Below, piece after piece: positions 22,856 to 31,065 of a DNA stretch of 34,788 bases. How positions within the stretch are numbered: position 1 is the first letter of the stretch; every line of letters starts with the position of its first letter. The position numbers and the translations under genes were made by a program. Source of the stretch: Planococcus sp. A6 (GTDB lineage: Bacteria; Bacillota; Bacilli; Bacillales_A; Planococcaceae); NCBI RefSeq assembly GCF_028823615.1, contig NZ_JAPEHT010000023.1:1-34788 (forward strand), read 5' to 3'. The notes beneath the pieces are model-generated. The model was given only the letters and a program-made list of their open reading frames with translations. It was not told the origin of the DNA and did no database searches.

Positions 22856-24576
22856 TCAAAATCCTGAAAAACCTCAGCCCGTATAAATGGATTGTGCTAG
22901 GTGTCGTCGCTTTGGTGTTCGCCCAGTCGATGGCGGAGTTGTTTTTGCCGACTTTGATGGCTGACATCATCGACAACGGGGTCGTTCAAGGGAACATTCC
23001 CTATATTTGGAGAATCGGCGGCTGGATGCTGTTGGTATCCGCGATTGGCGCCATTGCTGCCGTCTTTGCCAGTTATTACTCGGCCAAAGCGGCGATGGGG
23101 CTCGGTCGCGATTTGCGGCAGAAAGTCTTCAAGCATGTCGGCCAGTTCTCGCTTCAGGAATTTGATGAAGTGGGAACCGCGTCGCTCATCACCCGGACGA
23201 CGAATGATATTACTCAAGTCCAGCAAGTCGTCATCATGATGCTGCGCATGGTCATCAGTGCGCCGGTCATGCTAGTCGGCGGCTTGATCTTGGCGATTTC
23301 AAAAGACGCGAGATTATCTTTGGTCATCATCGGTGCGATGCCGATTCTGGCCGTGTCGATCCTGCTCATCCTGAAATATGGCATGCCGTTGTTCCAGCAA
23401 GTGCAAAAGCAACTGGACGGCTTGAACTTGGTCGTGCGGGAAAATTTGACCGGCATCCGGGTCATCCGGGCATTTAACCGCGAAACGGAAGAAAAGGCGC
23501 GCATGCAAAAAGCCAACCGGGAACTCGCCGATGTCTCGATCAAAGTCAATAAAGTCATGGCATTCCTGATGCCAGTCATGATGCTGGTCATGAACATGAC
23601 TGTGGTCGCCGTCATCTGGTTTGGTGGCATCCGTATCAGTAACGGCGCGATGCAGATCGGGGATTTGATGGCGTTTATCCAATACGTCATGATGATCATG
23701 TTCGCACTTGTAATGGCGTCTTTTATGTTTGTCATGATTCCGCGAGCTGCCGTGTCAGCTAAGCGCATCAACGAAGTGTTGGAGATGCAGCCAGCGTTCA
23801 AAGACGATGGTACGGAAAAAGCGGACCGCGAACGCGGTACCTTGGAGTTTGAAGACGTCACATTCTACTACCCAGGAGCATCCGAGCCGGCGCTGTCACA
23901 TATCAGTTTTACGGCGAAACCTGGTGAAATCACCGCCTTGATCGGGGGGACGGGTTCCGGCAAATCAACACTCGTCAATTTGGTGCCGCGTTTTTACGAA
24001 GCCACAAGTGGCACAATCCGTGTCAATGGCGTCGACATTCGGGAAGCCTCACAACAGGAAATCCGCTCGAAAATAGGCTTTGTGCCACAAAAATCCATTC
24101 TTTTCACGGGAACGATTGCCGACAATATTCGCTTTGGCAAGCAGGAGGCCAGCCAAGCGGAATTGGATCAGGCGGCAAGCGTCGCGCAAGCGCAGGAATT
24201 CATCAATCGAATGGAAGGCAGCTATGCAGCCCAAATCGAGCAGGGCGGTTCGAATCTTTCAGGTGGGCAGAAACAGCGCTTGTCGATTGCCCGTGCGTTG
24301 ATCCGCAAGCCCGATTTGTACATTTTTGATGACAGCTTTTCGGCGCTCGATTACAAAACCGATGCCAAGCTGCGCAAAGCGTTGAAAAATGAAACGAAAA
24401 ATGCCACGGTGCTATTGGTCGCACAGCGCGTCAGCACGGTCGTCGATGCAGACCGCATCCTTGTGTTGGAAAAAGGGCGTGTAGTCGGCATGGGAACCCA
24501 TGACGAGCTGTTGGAATCCAACGAAGTGTACCGTGAAATCGCGTTATCCCAGTTGTCAGAGGAGGAGATCGCATGA
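22852..24576 (+). CDS. ABC exporter half-transporter, degenerate-site subunit (YfiB-like)
   Basis: A 574-residue fused membrane/ATPase subunit of a heterodimeric multidrug-type exporter. Six helices (about 15-300) are followed by the nucleotide-binding domain: Walker A GGTGSGKST (365-373), signature LSGGQ (469-473) and Walker B LYIFDDSFSALD. In the last of these the catalytic glutamate is replaced by Asp (D494). That substitution is typical of the partner carrying the degenerate site in asymmetric exporters. Together with the next gene it would form one competent and one degenerate ATP site. It overlaps marR and the next ABC gene by ATGA at both ends. The pattern matches B. subtilis YfiB/YfiC (recalled). 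The gene itself is intact. Confidence 0.93.
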   Translation: MIKILKNLSPYKWIVLGVVALVFAQSMAELFLPTLMADIIDNGVVQGNIPYIWRIGGWMLLVSAIGAIAAVFASYYSAKAAMGLGRDLRQKVFKHVGQFSLQEFDEVGTASLITRTTNDITQVQQVVIMMLRMVISAPVMLVGGLILAISKDARLSLVIIGAMPILAVSILLILKYGMPLFQQVQKQLDGLNLVVRENLTGIRVIRAFNRETEEKARMQKANRELADVSIKVNKVMAFLMPVMMLVMNMTVVAVIWFGGIRISNGAMQIGDLMAFIQYVMMIMFALVMASFMFVMIPRAAVSAKRINEVLEMQPAFKDDGTEKADRERGTLEFEDVTFYYPGASEPALSHISFTAKPGEITALIGGTGSGKSTLVNLVPRFYEATSGTIRVNGVDIREASQQEIRSKIGFVPQKSILFTGTIADNIRFGKQEASQAELDQAASVAQAQEFINRMEGSYAAQIEQGGSNLSGGQKQRLSIARALIRKPDLYIFDDSFSALDYKTDAKLRKALKNETKNATVLLVAQRVSTVVDADRILVLEKGRVVGMGTHDELLESNEVYREIALSQLSEEEIA

Positions 24577-26400
24577 GCCAGATGGGACCTCCACGCCCTG
24601 GAGCAAGTATGCCGGCGGAAAAAGCAAAAGACTTCAAAGGCACATTCCGCCGCCTCGTTTCTTATTTGAAACCGCGTTGGAAAAAACTTGCGGCGGTTTT
24701 TGCCGTCGCGATTCTCAGTACGGTATTCGCTATCGTTGGGCCGAAAATCATGGGGATGGCAATCACCGAATTATTTGAAGGCGCTTATGGCCAATTGCAA
24801 GGGGTGCCTGGTGGAGGCATCGACTTTGGTGTCATTGGCCAAATTCTTGCCGTTCTAGCTGGATTGTATGTATTCAGCAGCCTGTTCAGTTACCTCCAAC
24901 AGTATATGATGTCGACTGTGGCACAGGATACTGTCTATGATTTGCGCCAAGACGTCAATAAAAAGCTGGAAAAATTGCCGCTCGAGTATTTTGATGGCCG
25001 GCCAAACGGCGAGACCTTGAGTCGCATGACCAATGACATCGATACCATTGGCAGCACTTTGCAACAAAGCTTGACGCAGTTCATCACCTCCATCGTGACG
25101 CTCGTCGGGATTCTCGTGATGATGCTAACGATTAGCCCGCTATTGACCTTGATCGCAGTCGTATCCTTGCCGCTGTCGCTTTTTGTCATCGGGCCAATTT
25201 TAAAACGTTCGCAGAAATACTTCAGCAGCCAGCAAAAAAATCTCGGTCGCCTTAATGGCCATGTCGAGGAAATGTATACAGGACATCAAGTGGTGAAAGC
25301 GTTTGGCCATGAAGCGAAATCGAACGAGCAATTCGATGCGGTCAACGAGGAACTGTATAATGCCGGACGCAAAGCGCAGTTTATCTCCGGTATCATCATG
25401 CCGATGATGAGCTTAATCGGGAATTTGAGCTATGTGCTGATCAGTATCGTCGGGGGGGGTGCTCGTTATCCAGCGCGCCATTTCAATCGGTGATATCCAG
25501 GCTTTCATTACCTACTCCAAACAATTCACGCAGCCAATCACGCAGACGGCGAATATCGCCAATATTATCCAGTCCACGGTGGCCGCTGCGGAGCGCGTGT
25601 TCGAGTTGTTGGATGAAAAAGAAGAAGTAGAAGAAGTGACGGCCTCTGTTCTGGAGCGGGCGAAAGGTGCAGTGGCATTTGAAGATGTCGACTTTGGCTA
25701 TGGCGACAATTTGTTGATTGAAAACATGAACATCGATGTGCAGCCGGGGCAGACCGTGGCGATTGTCGGTCCGACCGGTGCCGGCAAGACGACCTTGATC
25801 AATTTATTGATGCGCTTCTATGAATTGAAAGGCGGCCGCATCACCATCGATGGGTTGGATTCGCGGGAGATGTCCCGCCATGAGCTGCGGCACAACTTCG
25901 GTATGGTGCTGCAGGATACGTGGCTCTTTAACGGGACGATTCGCGCCAACATTGGCTATGGCAAGACCGGTGCTTCTGAAGAAGAAATTTATGCAGCGGC
26001 ACAAGCGGCGCATGCCGATCATTTTATCCGGACATTGCCGGACGGCTACGATACGGTATTGAATCAGGAAGTATCGAATATTTCGCAAGGGCAAAAGCAA
26101 TTATTGACCATTGCACGTGCGATTCTTGCCGATCCGCCGATAATGATCTTGGATGAAGCGACATCCAGCGTTGACACCCGGACAGAAATCTTAATCTAGC
26201 AGGCGATGAACCGCTTAATGGCTGGACGCACAAGCTTTGTCATTGCGCACCGGCTGTCGACGATTAAGCATGCGGATTTGATCTTGGTCATGGATCAAGG
26301 GAAAGTCATCGAACAGGGTACACATGAACAGCTGCTCGATAAAGACGGATTTTATGCTGATTTGTACCGGAGCCAGTTTTCAGCGAAAGTGGCGATCTAA
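24573..26400 (+). pseudogene. ABC exporter half-transporter, consensus-site subunit (YfiC-like), doubly broken
   Basis: The second half of the heterodimer, in three pieces. 24573-25493 encodes the membrane domain up to VLISIVGG. A run of eight G (25452-25459) shifts the frame; with seven G the frame continues as GGVLVIQRAISIGDIQAF. The second piece carries Walker A GPTGAGKTT, a degenerate signature ISQGQ and a canonical Walker B with glutamate, MILDEATSSVD. An in-frame TAG (26197-26199, expected CAG) then cuts it at codon 542 of about 608, before the H-loop segment TSFVIAHRLSTIKHAD, which is intact in the third piece (to 26400). Repairing one base and one codon would give a normal-length protein. 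As sequenced no functional subunit can be made, unless both changes are sequencing errors. Confidence 0.9.
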
Positions 26401-26406
26401 TACCGG

Positions 26407-26440
26407 AAAAGCCCTCGCGAATTATTTGCGGGGGCTTTTT
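26407..26440. terminator. bidirectional terminator after the ABC operon
   Basis: AAAAGCCCTCGC (26407-26418) pairs with GCGGGGGCTTTT (26428-26439) with one G/U position, and A and T tracts lie on either side. It serves the ABC operon (+) and the methyltransferase (-). Confidence 0.88.
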
Positions 26441-26460
26441 CGCAGAACGAGAAAATTGAA

Positions 26461-27054
26461 TTAGTAAGATTTCCGGCTTTCGATGGTCAAAAACAGGCCG
26501 CTGTAATAGGATTCCACATTGACGATATCTAAAGGGGAGCGGTTCACCAAATCGAGTGTGTTGCGGTCTAAATGGCAGCCGTCGCATAGTTTTTTCCAGA
26601 CGGGAGTCAAAGTTTCCTGGGTTTTGCCCATCAGCGGCTGGTCCATTTTGACGTGCTCGAACATGAAGATCCGGGCGCCGGGTTTGCTGACGCGGTAGAT
26701 TTCTTCGAGCGCTTTGACCGGGTCCGGGATCGTACAGAACACCAAAGTCGCGACGACGGTGTCGAAGCTGTTATCGGCGAAAGGAAGTTGTTCTGCCACC
26801 GCTTCGTACGTATGGATCGGTGTCTTTGATTTTCGGATGCGCTTTTCTGCCTGTTTGCTCATCTCTGGATTTGGTTCGATGGCGTCGACCCGTTCGGCAT
26901 GTTGGTAATAGCGGAAGTTCGCTCCTGTACCGAAGCCGATTTCGAGCACACGCCCTGTTGCTTGCTGAACGAGATTTTTGCGTATCTTCTCAAAACGGGT
27001 TTTCTCCAAAGGTTTCATGGCCGTGTCGTATATATGGGGCAGAAATCCACCCAT
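26461..27054 (-). CDS. class I SAM-dependent methyltransferase (UbiE/type 11-like)
   Basis: A 197-residue soluble methyltransferase. Motif I is VLEIGFGTGANF (about 36-47), then VDAIEPNPEM with the acidic residue that binds the SAM ribose, AEQLPFADNSFDTVVATLVFCTI (AEQLPFADNSFD and the following strand), and the motif III region EIYRVSKPGARIFMFEH. The substrate is not evident; relatives act on quinones or lipids. The frame extends upstream to 27102, but the ATG at 27054 (MGGFLPHIYD) has AGGAGTT just before it and an extended -10 promoter behind it. It is divergent from the carotenoid gene, so a link to pigment or quinone modification is possible but unproven. Confidence 0.87.
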   Translation of the reverse strand: MGGFLPHIYDTAMKPLEKTRFEKIRKNLVQQATGRVLEIGFGTGANFRYYQHAERVDAIEPNPEMSKQAEKRIRKSKTPIHTYEAVAEQLPFADNSFDTVVATLVFCTIPDPVKALEEIYRVSKPGARIFMFEHVKMDQPLMGKTQETLTPVWKKLCDGCHLDRNTLDLVNRSPLDIVNVESYYSGLFLTIESRKSY

Positions 27055-27087
27055 AGTGATCAACTCCTGTCTTTTGAATTGCCTGTA

Positions 27088-27096
27088 TTTATACCA
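27088..27096 (-). promoter_or_regulatory. extended -10 promoter of the methyltransferase gene
   Basis: On the minus strand TG-G-TATAAA (complement of 27096-27088). The -35 is poor. Transcription would start near 27081, giving a leader of about 27 nt. Confidence 0.42.
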
Positions 27097-27134
27097 TTCC
27101 ACTTTTCCCGTTCGATATCCTGTTTACTTCTGGA

Positions 27135-27147
27135 ATGAACGGTTCAT
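27135..27147. promoter_or_regulatory. palindrome upstream of the carotenoid gene
   Basis: ATGAAC-G-GTTCAT, a perfect 6-bp inverted repeat around one base, in the divergent region between the methyltransferase and crtP-like genes. It may be an operator; no regulator is nearby. Confidence 0.35.
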
Positions 27148-27154
27148 CTAGGAT

Positions 27155-27171
27155 TATACAAAAACTATACA
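27155..27171 (+). promoter_or_regulatory. 11-bp-spaced TATACA direct repeat, candidate operator/-10
   Basis: TATACA at 27155-27160 and again at 27166-27171, exactly 11 bp apart. The second overlaps a -10-like TATACAAT. Eleven-bp direct repeats with T-N-TACA are the recalled binding pattern of CarH/LitR B12-dependent light regulators. No such regulator lies in this window. Confidence 0.35.
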
Positions 27172-27177
27172 ATGAGC

Positions 27178-27203
27178 GTTTTTAAGCTTATTATGAAGGG
27201 AAT
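27178..27203 (+). promoter_or_regulatory. candidate sigma-B promoter of the crtP-like gene
   Basis: GTTTTT (27178-27183), a 14-bp spacer and GGGAAT (27198-27203) resemble GTTTAA-N14-GGGTAT, with the -10 matching at 5 of 6. Staphylococcal crt genes are sigma-B dependent (recalled), which fits, but the -35 matches only 4 of 6. Confidence 0.4.
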
Positions 27204-27299
27204 AACAAGGACAATGGCATGATGCTGAAGAATCTCCCTAAAAGCGATTTCAGGCAAAACGAAGAGTACATATTTCAATGAAAAAGGGGCGGTACATAT

Positions 27300-28802
27300 A
27301 TGGGGAAAGCGAAGAAATCCGTAATCGTAATCGGCGGCGGCCTTGGGGGCTTGTCGGCAGCGATTTCATTGCAGCAAAAAGGCTATGAGGTTTCGCTATA
27401 TGAAAAGAACGAGCATATCGGCGGGAAAGTGAACCGCTTGGAGCGGGACGGCTTCGGTTTTGACCTGGGCCCGTCGATTTTGACGATGCCGCATATTTTC
27501 GATCGCTTGTTCCAAGGCAGCGGCAAGAACATGACCGATTATGTGCCGATGCAGCGCTTGGAGCGTGAATGGCGCTCATTTTTCCCAGACGGCACGGTGA
27601 TTGACTTGTACCATAACCTTCATTTGATGGAACGGGCGAATCCGGCTTTGTCGAAACAGGACATGAAGGAATATTACGCGCTGCTCAAGTATGCGAGGAA
27701 GATTTACGAAACGACAGAGCGAAGCTATTTGAAGGAAGGCTTCGAGTCGCCGAAAGAGGCCGTCGCACAAAACGGCATCCTTGCGACTTTGACCGGATTC
27801 GATTTGACCTCGACAATGTATAGCGCGATTTCAAAACGCATCACGAATCCGCATTTGCGTGACATGCTTTCGTATTACGTCAAATATGTCGGATCTTCGC
27901 CGTACAGTGCACCCGCTGTGCTCAACATGATGATTTATATGCAGCACGCGCAAGGCTGCTGGTATGTGCCGGGCGGCATGCATAATTTAGCAGGCGGCAT
28001 GGAGAGATTGGCGCGGGAAATTGGCGTCCAGATTCATACCGGCATGGGCGTGATCCGTGCCTTAACGAGCGCGGAAGGCCAAATCACCGGCATTGAACTC
28101 GAAGACGGCAGCTTCCAAACCGCTGATTATTATGTGTCGAATATGGAAGTCATCCCGTTTTATCAAAAAATGGTCAAGGCGGAGCATGAGTTTGTCGACA
28201 AATTGGAAAAGAAATACGAACCGGCGAGTTCCGGACTGGTCTTGCATCTCGGTGTCAAAAAGACCTATCCGCAGCTGAACCACCATAATTTCTTCTTCTC
28301 GGACAATTTAAAAGAGCAGATGGACAAGGTGTTCGAACGCCACGAGCTGCCGGACGACCCGACAATCTATCTCGTCAACGTCAATAAGACCGACCCGACG
28401 CAGGCGCCAGAAGGGCATGAGAATATTAAAATCCTGCCGCATATCCCTTATATCCAGGACAACCCTTTCACACCGGAGCAGTACAAGGAATTCGAAGAGC
28501 GTGTCATCGATAAGCTCGAACGCATGGGGCTCGACGGCTTGCGCGACAATATCGTCGTACGCGATGTCTGGACGCCACATGATATCGAGCGTATCTACGG
28601 TTCGGACCGCGGGGCGATTTACGGAACCGTCTCCGACAAGAATAAAAACGGCGGCTTCAAGCACAAAAAGCAAAGCGAACTATACGACAATCTGTATTTT
28701 GTCGGCGGTACCGTCAACCCAGGCGGCGGCATGCCAATGGTGACCTTGAGCGGCCAGCAAGTGAGCGATAAGATCGTCAAGCGCGATAATGAAAATAACT
28801 AA
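27300..28802 (+). CDS. crtP: 4,4'-diaponeurosporene oxidase-type carotenoid oxygenase (CrtP/CrtNb)
   Basis: A 500-residue FAD-dependent enzyme of the phytoene desaturase-like family. It closely resembles staphylococcal CrtP (about 497 residues), which oxidises the terminal methyl group of C30 carotenoids to aldehyde. Seen: the FAD loop VIGGGLGGLSAA (G12-G17), HIGGKVNR, FGFDLGPSILTMP, YVKYVGSSPYSAPAV, YVPGGMHNLA, NMEVIPFY, PDDPTIYLVNVNKTD, KILPHIPYIQDNPFT and the C-terminal FVGGTVNPGGGMPMVTLSGQQ. These segments distinguish it from the desaturase CrtN. GGGGCGG precedes the ATG. None of crtM, crtN, aldH or the glycosyltransferase is adjacent; they must lie elsewhere if the pathway is complete. 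Membrane-associated action is expected. Confidence 0.88.
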   Translation: MGKAKKSVIVIGGGLGGLSAAISLQQKGYEVSLYEKNEHIGGKVNRLERDGFGFDLGPSILTMPHIFDRLFQGSGKNMTDYVPMQRLEREWRSFFPDGTVIDLYHNLHLMERANPALSKQDMKEYYALLKYARKIYETTERSYLKEGFESPKEAVAQNGILATLTGFDLTSTMYSAISKRITNPHLRDMLSYYVKYVGSSPYSAPAVLNMMIYMQHAQGCWYVPGGMHNLAGGMERLAREIGVQIHTGMGVIRALTSAEGQITGIELEDGSFQTADYYVSNMEVIPFYQKMVKAEHEFVDKLEKKYEPASSGLVLHLGVKKTYPQLNHHNFFFSDNLKEQMDKVFERHELPDDPTIYLVNVNKTDPTQAPEGHENIKILPHIPYIQDNPFTPEQYKEFEERVIDKLERMGLDGLRDNIVVRDVWTPHDIERIYGSDRGAIYGTVSDKNKNGGFKHKKQSELYDNLYFVGGTVNPGGGMPMVTLSGQQVSDKIVKRDNENN

Positions 28803-28842
28803 AAATCTACAGTCCTGAGACGGCTTAGGCTGTTTACAATTC

Positions 28843-28888
28843 AAAAGGCGATGCCAATGACTTCGAAAAGTCGTCGGCATCGCCTTTT
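28843..28888. terminator. bidirectional terminator between crtP-like and P450 genes
   Basis: A 13-bp perfect stem, AAAAGGCGATGCC (28843-28855) with GGCATCGCCTTTT (28876-28888), with an inner GACTT/AAGTC hairpin. It lies between convergent genes. Confidence 0.9.
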
Positions 28889-28895
28889 TGCATAT

Positions 28896-30095
28896 TCATT
28901 TTCCGAGTGTCACCGGAAGTTCACGGACGCCGCGGACAATCATGCCCGGACGCCATTCGAGTTCGTTTTCCGGGACAGCGAGCGCCATGCCGGGGAAGCG
29001 TTTCAATAGCCCGTCGATTGCGGTATGGCCTTCCAACCGTGCGAGAGGAGCGCCGAGGCAGAAGTGGATGCCTTTGCCAAACGCCAAGTGCGCACTTTTC
29101 TCGCGGTGGATATCGAACAGTTCCGGGTTATCGAACTGCTCGGGGTCATGGTTCGCAGCGTTCAAAGCGACGATGACCAAATCGCCCCGGTGGATGGTTT
29201 TTCCGCCAAATTCCATGTCTTCTGCGGCCCATCTGGAGGTGCTGAATTCGACCGGCCCGTTCAAGCGCAGCGATTCTTCGATGGCTGGGCCGATGAGCTC
29301 AGGCTGTACGCATAATTCGTGCTGCTGTTCGGGATGTTTCAATAGCGTGAGTACGGTGTTGCCGATTAAGTTCACGGTCGTTTCGTGTCCTGCGATGATC
29401 AGCAAGGAGACCAGTCCGTACAGCTCTTTTTCCGTCAGTCGATCGCCCGCTTCTTCCGCTTCGATCAATCGGCTGATTAAGTCATCGCCCGGTTGTTGGC
29501 GCACTTTTTGGAACCATTCGCCGAGATAGCGGACAAATTCATTCATATGCTCATAAACGCTAACGCCTGCTTCGCCACTCGTACCTTCGATGAGCGAGTT
29601 CGACCAGGTCCGGAATTTATCGCGGTCCTGTGAGGGCACGCCCAAGATTTCGCAAATGACGATGATGGGGAGCGGGAAAGCGAATTCGTCAATTAAGTTG
29701 ACGTTCGATTTGCCTTCGAATCCATCGAGCAATTCGTCGGTGATTTCCTGGATGCGCGGTTTCATGCTGTCGATCATTTTCGGCGTAAAGGCTTTTTGTG
29801 CGAGCCCGCGCAGCCGTTTATGGTCGGGTGGGTCAGAAAATAGCATGTTTTGGGTGAATACGCTCATCTCGTCCATGGTGCCGCCGAACAGTTTTGAAAA
29901 GTCTTTGATGAAGCGCGAATCTTTCAATACGGCGTCTGCGTCCGCATAGCGCGTCACGAGCCACCCGAGCTGGCCATCCGGAAAGCGCACCTGATGAACA
30001 GGATCCTCTTCGCGCAGCCGCTCGTAAGCGGGATATGGGTTTCGGGTGAATTCCGGGCTGAATAATTTCGTTTCGTCTTTGTCATGCAAATCCAT
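28896..30095 (-). CDS. cytochrome P450 (bacterial class, CYP107-like)
   Basis: A 399-residue soluble heme monooxygenase. Seen: the I-helix oxygen-activation motif AGHETT, the K-helix ExxR in IEESLRLNGP, the heme-ligand loop FGKGIHFCLGAPLARLE with Cys346, and a normal N-terminus (SPEFTRNPYPAYERLREEDPV as SPEFTRNPYP and AYERLREEDP). Length and motifs are those of class I bacterial P450s that need a ferredoxin or flavodoxin partner. The flavodoxin-like gene at 33932 is the only electron-carrier candidate in the window and is not linked. The substrate is unknown. AAGGAGG seven bases upstream fixes the start. It lies 140 bp downstream of the hydrolase gene in the same direction, possibly co-transcribed. 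Confidence 0.93.
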   Translation of the reverse strand: MDLHDKDETKLFSPEFTRNPYPAYERLREEDPVHQVRFPDGQLGWLVTRYADADAVLKDSRFIKDFSKLFGGTMDEMSVFTQNMLFSDPPDHKRLRGLAQKAFTPKMIDSMKPRIQEITDELLDGFEGKSNVNLIDEFAFPLPIIVICEILGVPSQDRDKFRTWSNSLIEGTSGEAGVSVYEHMNEFVRYLGEWFQKVRQQPGDDLISRLIEAEEAGDRLTEKELYGLVSLLIIAGHETTVNLIGNTVLTLLKHPEQQHELCVQPELIGPAIEESLRLNGPVEFSTSRWAAEDMEFGGKTIHRGDLVIVALNAANHDPEQFDNPELFDIHREKSAHLAFGKGIHFCLGAPLARLEGHTAIDGLLKRFPGMALAVPENELEWRPGMIVRGVRELPVTLGK

Positions 30096-30235
30096 TGAAA
30101 TGCCTCCTTTTTTTATCTATACCCTGAGGCGGATGGCTGTTACTCGCCTATTTTTCATATTCCTTCCTTCTCTAAAGAAATATGGAAGGCCATTCTTTCG
30201 GTCTAGGCAATTTTCCGGTGAAATGGTTTGGCCAG

Positions 30236-31051
30236 TTAGAAGCTTTTTTCTACTTCATCGACAAACCGTATGATGACCTTTGCGACTTCTGTTGGGCCTT
30301 CCCAGTAGAGCATATGGCCGAGCTGAGGGAGGATGCACAGCTGGGAGTTAGCGATGGCAGCAGCCAGCTTTTGCTGATCTTCTGGTGAAGCGAGTGCATC
30401 TTCTTTTCCAGAAATAATAAGCGCTGGAGCCGTCATTTGATGAAGGAGACCAGGGAATTGTTCATTCAATGCAGCATTACTCGTTTCTTTCCACACACGT
30501 GCCTGAACTTTTTGGATTTCACTGAACATCTTCTCCAAGAAATCGGCAGGCACCGGTTTATTGAAAAGCTCTCCAGTGAATCCTCGGATAAACTCGGGGC
30601 TGACGGGATCCGTTAAGCGCGACAAAGTGGATTCATGAATAGCGACGATTTCCGGCTGGTTGCCGAGTTCGGAAGGGGAACCGATTAAGATGAGCCCGAG
30701 CGTTCGCGCCGGATATTTCACAGCAAATTTCCTGGCAGTAAATCCCCCGCTGGAAGCACCCGCGATAAAGGCTTTTTCGATAGCTTTGGCGTCCATGAAC
30801 TGCAGCAAATCCGCTTCGAAATCGTCTGTTCGATACGTCAGTTCCGGCAGATCGATGCCATCGTGCCCACGCTGTGTGAAGGCAAGGGTGCGCAGATGTT
30901 CAGGGAAACTGGTGAATAGCAGGTCGAAGGTATGGCAGGAGTCGGCCAGCCCATGCAAGAAAATCAGTGGAATGCCATGTGGGTCGCCATGCTCGATATA
31001 GATTATCTCTCTTGAATCCGCCAAGCGCAATGTCGCTGGTTTCAAAGGCAT
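30236..31051 (-). CDS. alpha/beta-fold hydrolase
   Basis: About 271 residues. The catalytic triad can be read: oxyanion motif LIFLHGLADS, nucleophile elbow GASSGG (Ser in G-x-S-x-G), acid in ISGKEDALAS, and histidine in PQLGHMLYWEGP. A helical lid lies at about 130-190. It hydrolyses an ester, lactone or similar bond; the substrate is unknown. Three in-frame ATGs occur (31069, 31060, 31051). AAAGGA at 31066-31061 gives proper spacing only for 31051, while 31069 would overlap the upstream stop by ATGA. It is tightly coupled to the DUF4097 gene upstream, so both belong to one operon. Confidence 0.88.
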   Translation of the reverse strand: MPLKPATLRLADSREIIYIEHGDPHGIPLIFLHGLADSCHTFDLLFTSFPEHLRTLAFTQRGHDGIDLPELTYRTDDFEADLLQFMDAKAIEKAFIAGASSGGFTARKFAVKYPARTLGLILIGSPSELGNQPEIVAIHESTLSRLTDPVSPEFIRGFTGELFNKPVPADFLEKMFSEIQKVQARVWKETSNAALNEQFPGLLHQMTAPALIISGKEDALASPEDQQKLAAAIANSQLCILPQLGHMLYWEGPTEVAKVIIRFVDEVEKSF

Positions 31052-31065
31052 ATTTTCCATTCCTT

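Noticed and set aside
23214-23861. Minus-strand open frame of 215 codons inside the first ABC gene
   Set aside because: It is a Met/Thr/Ser-rich shadow of the membrane domain on the other strand, with no start signals.
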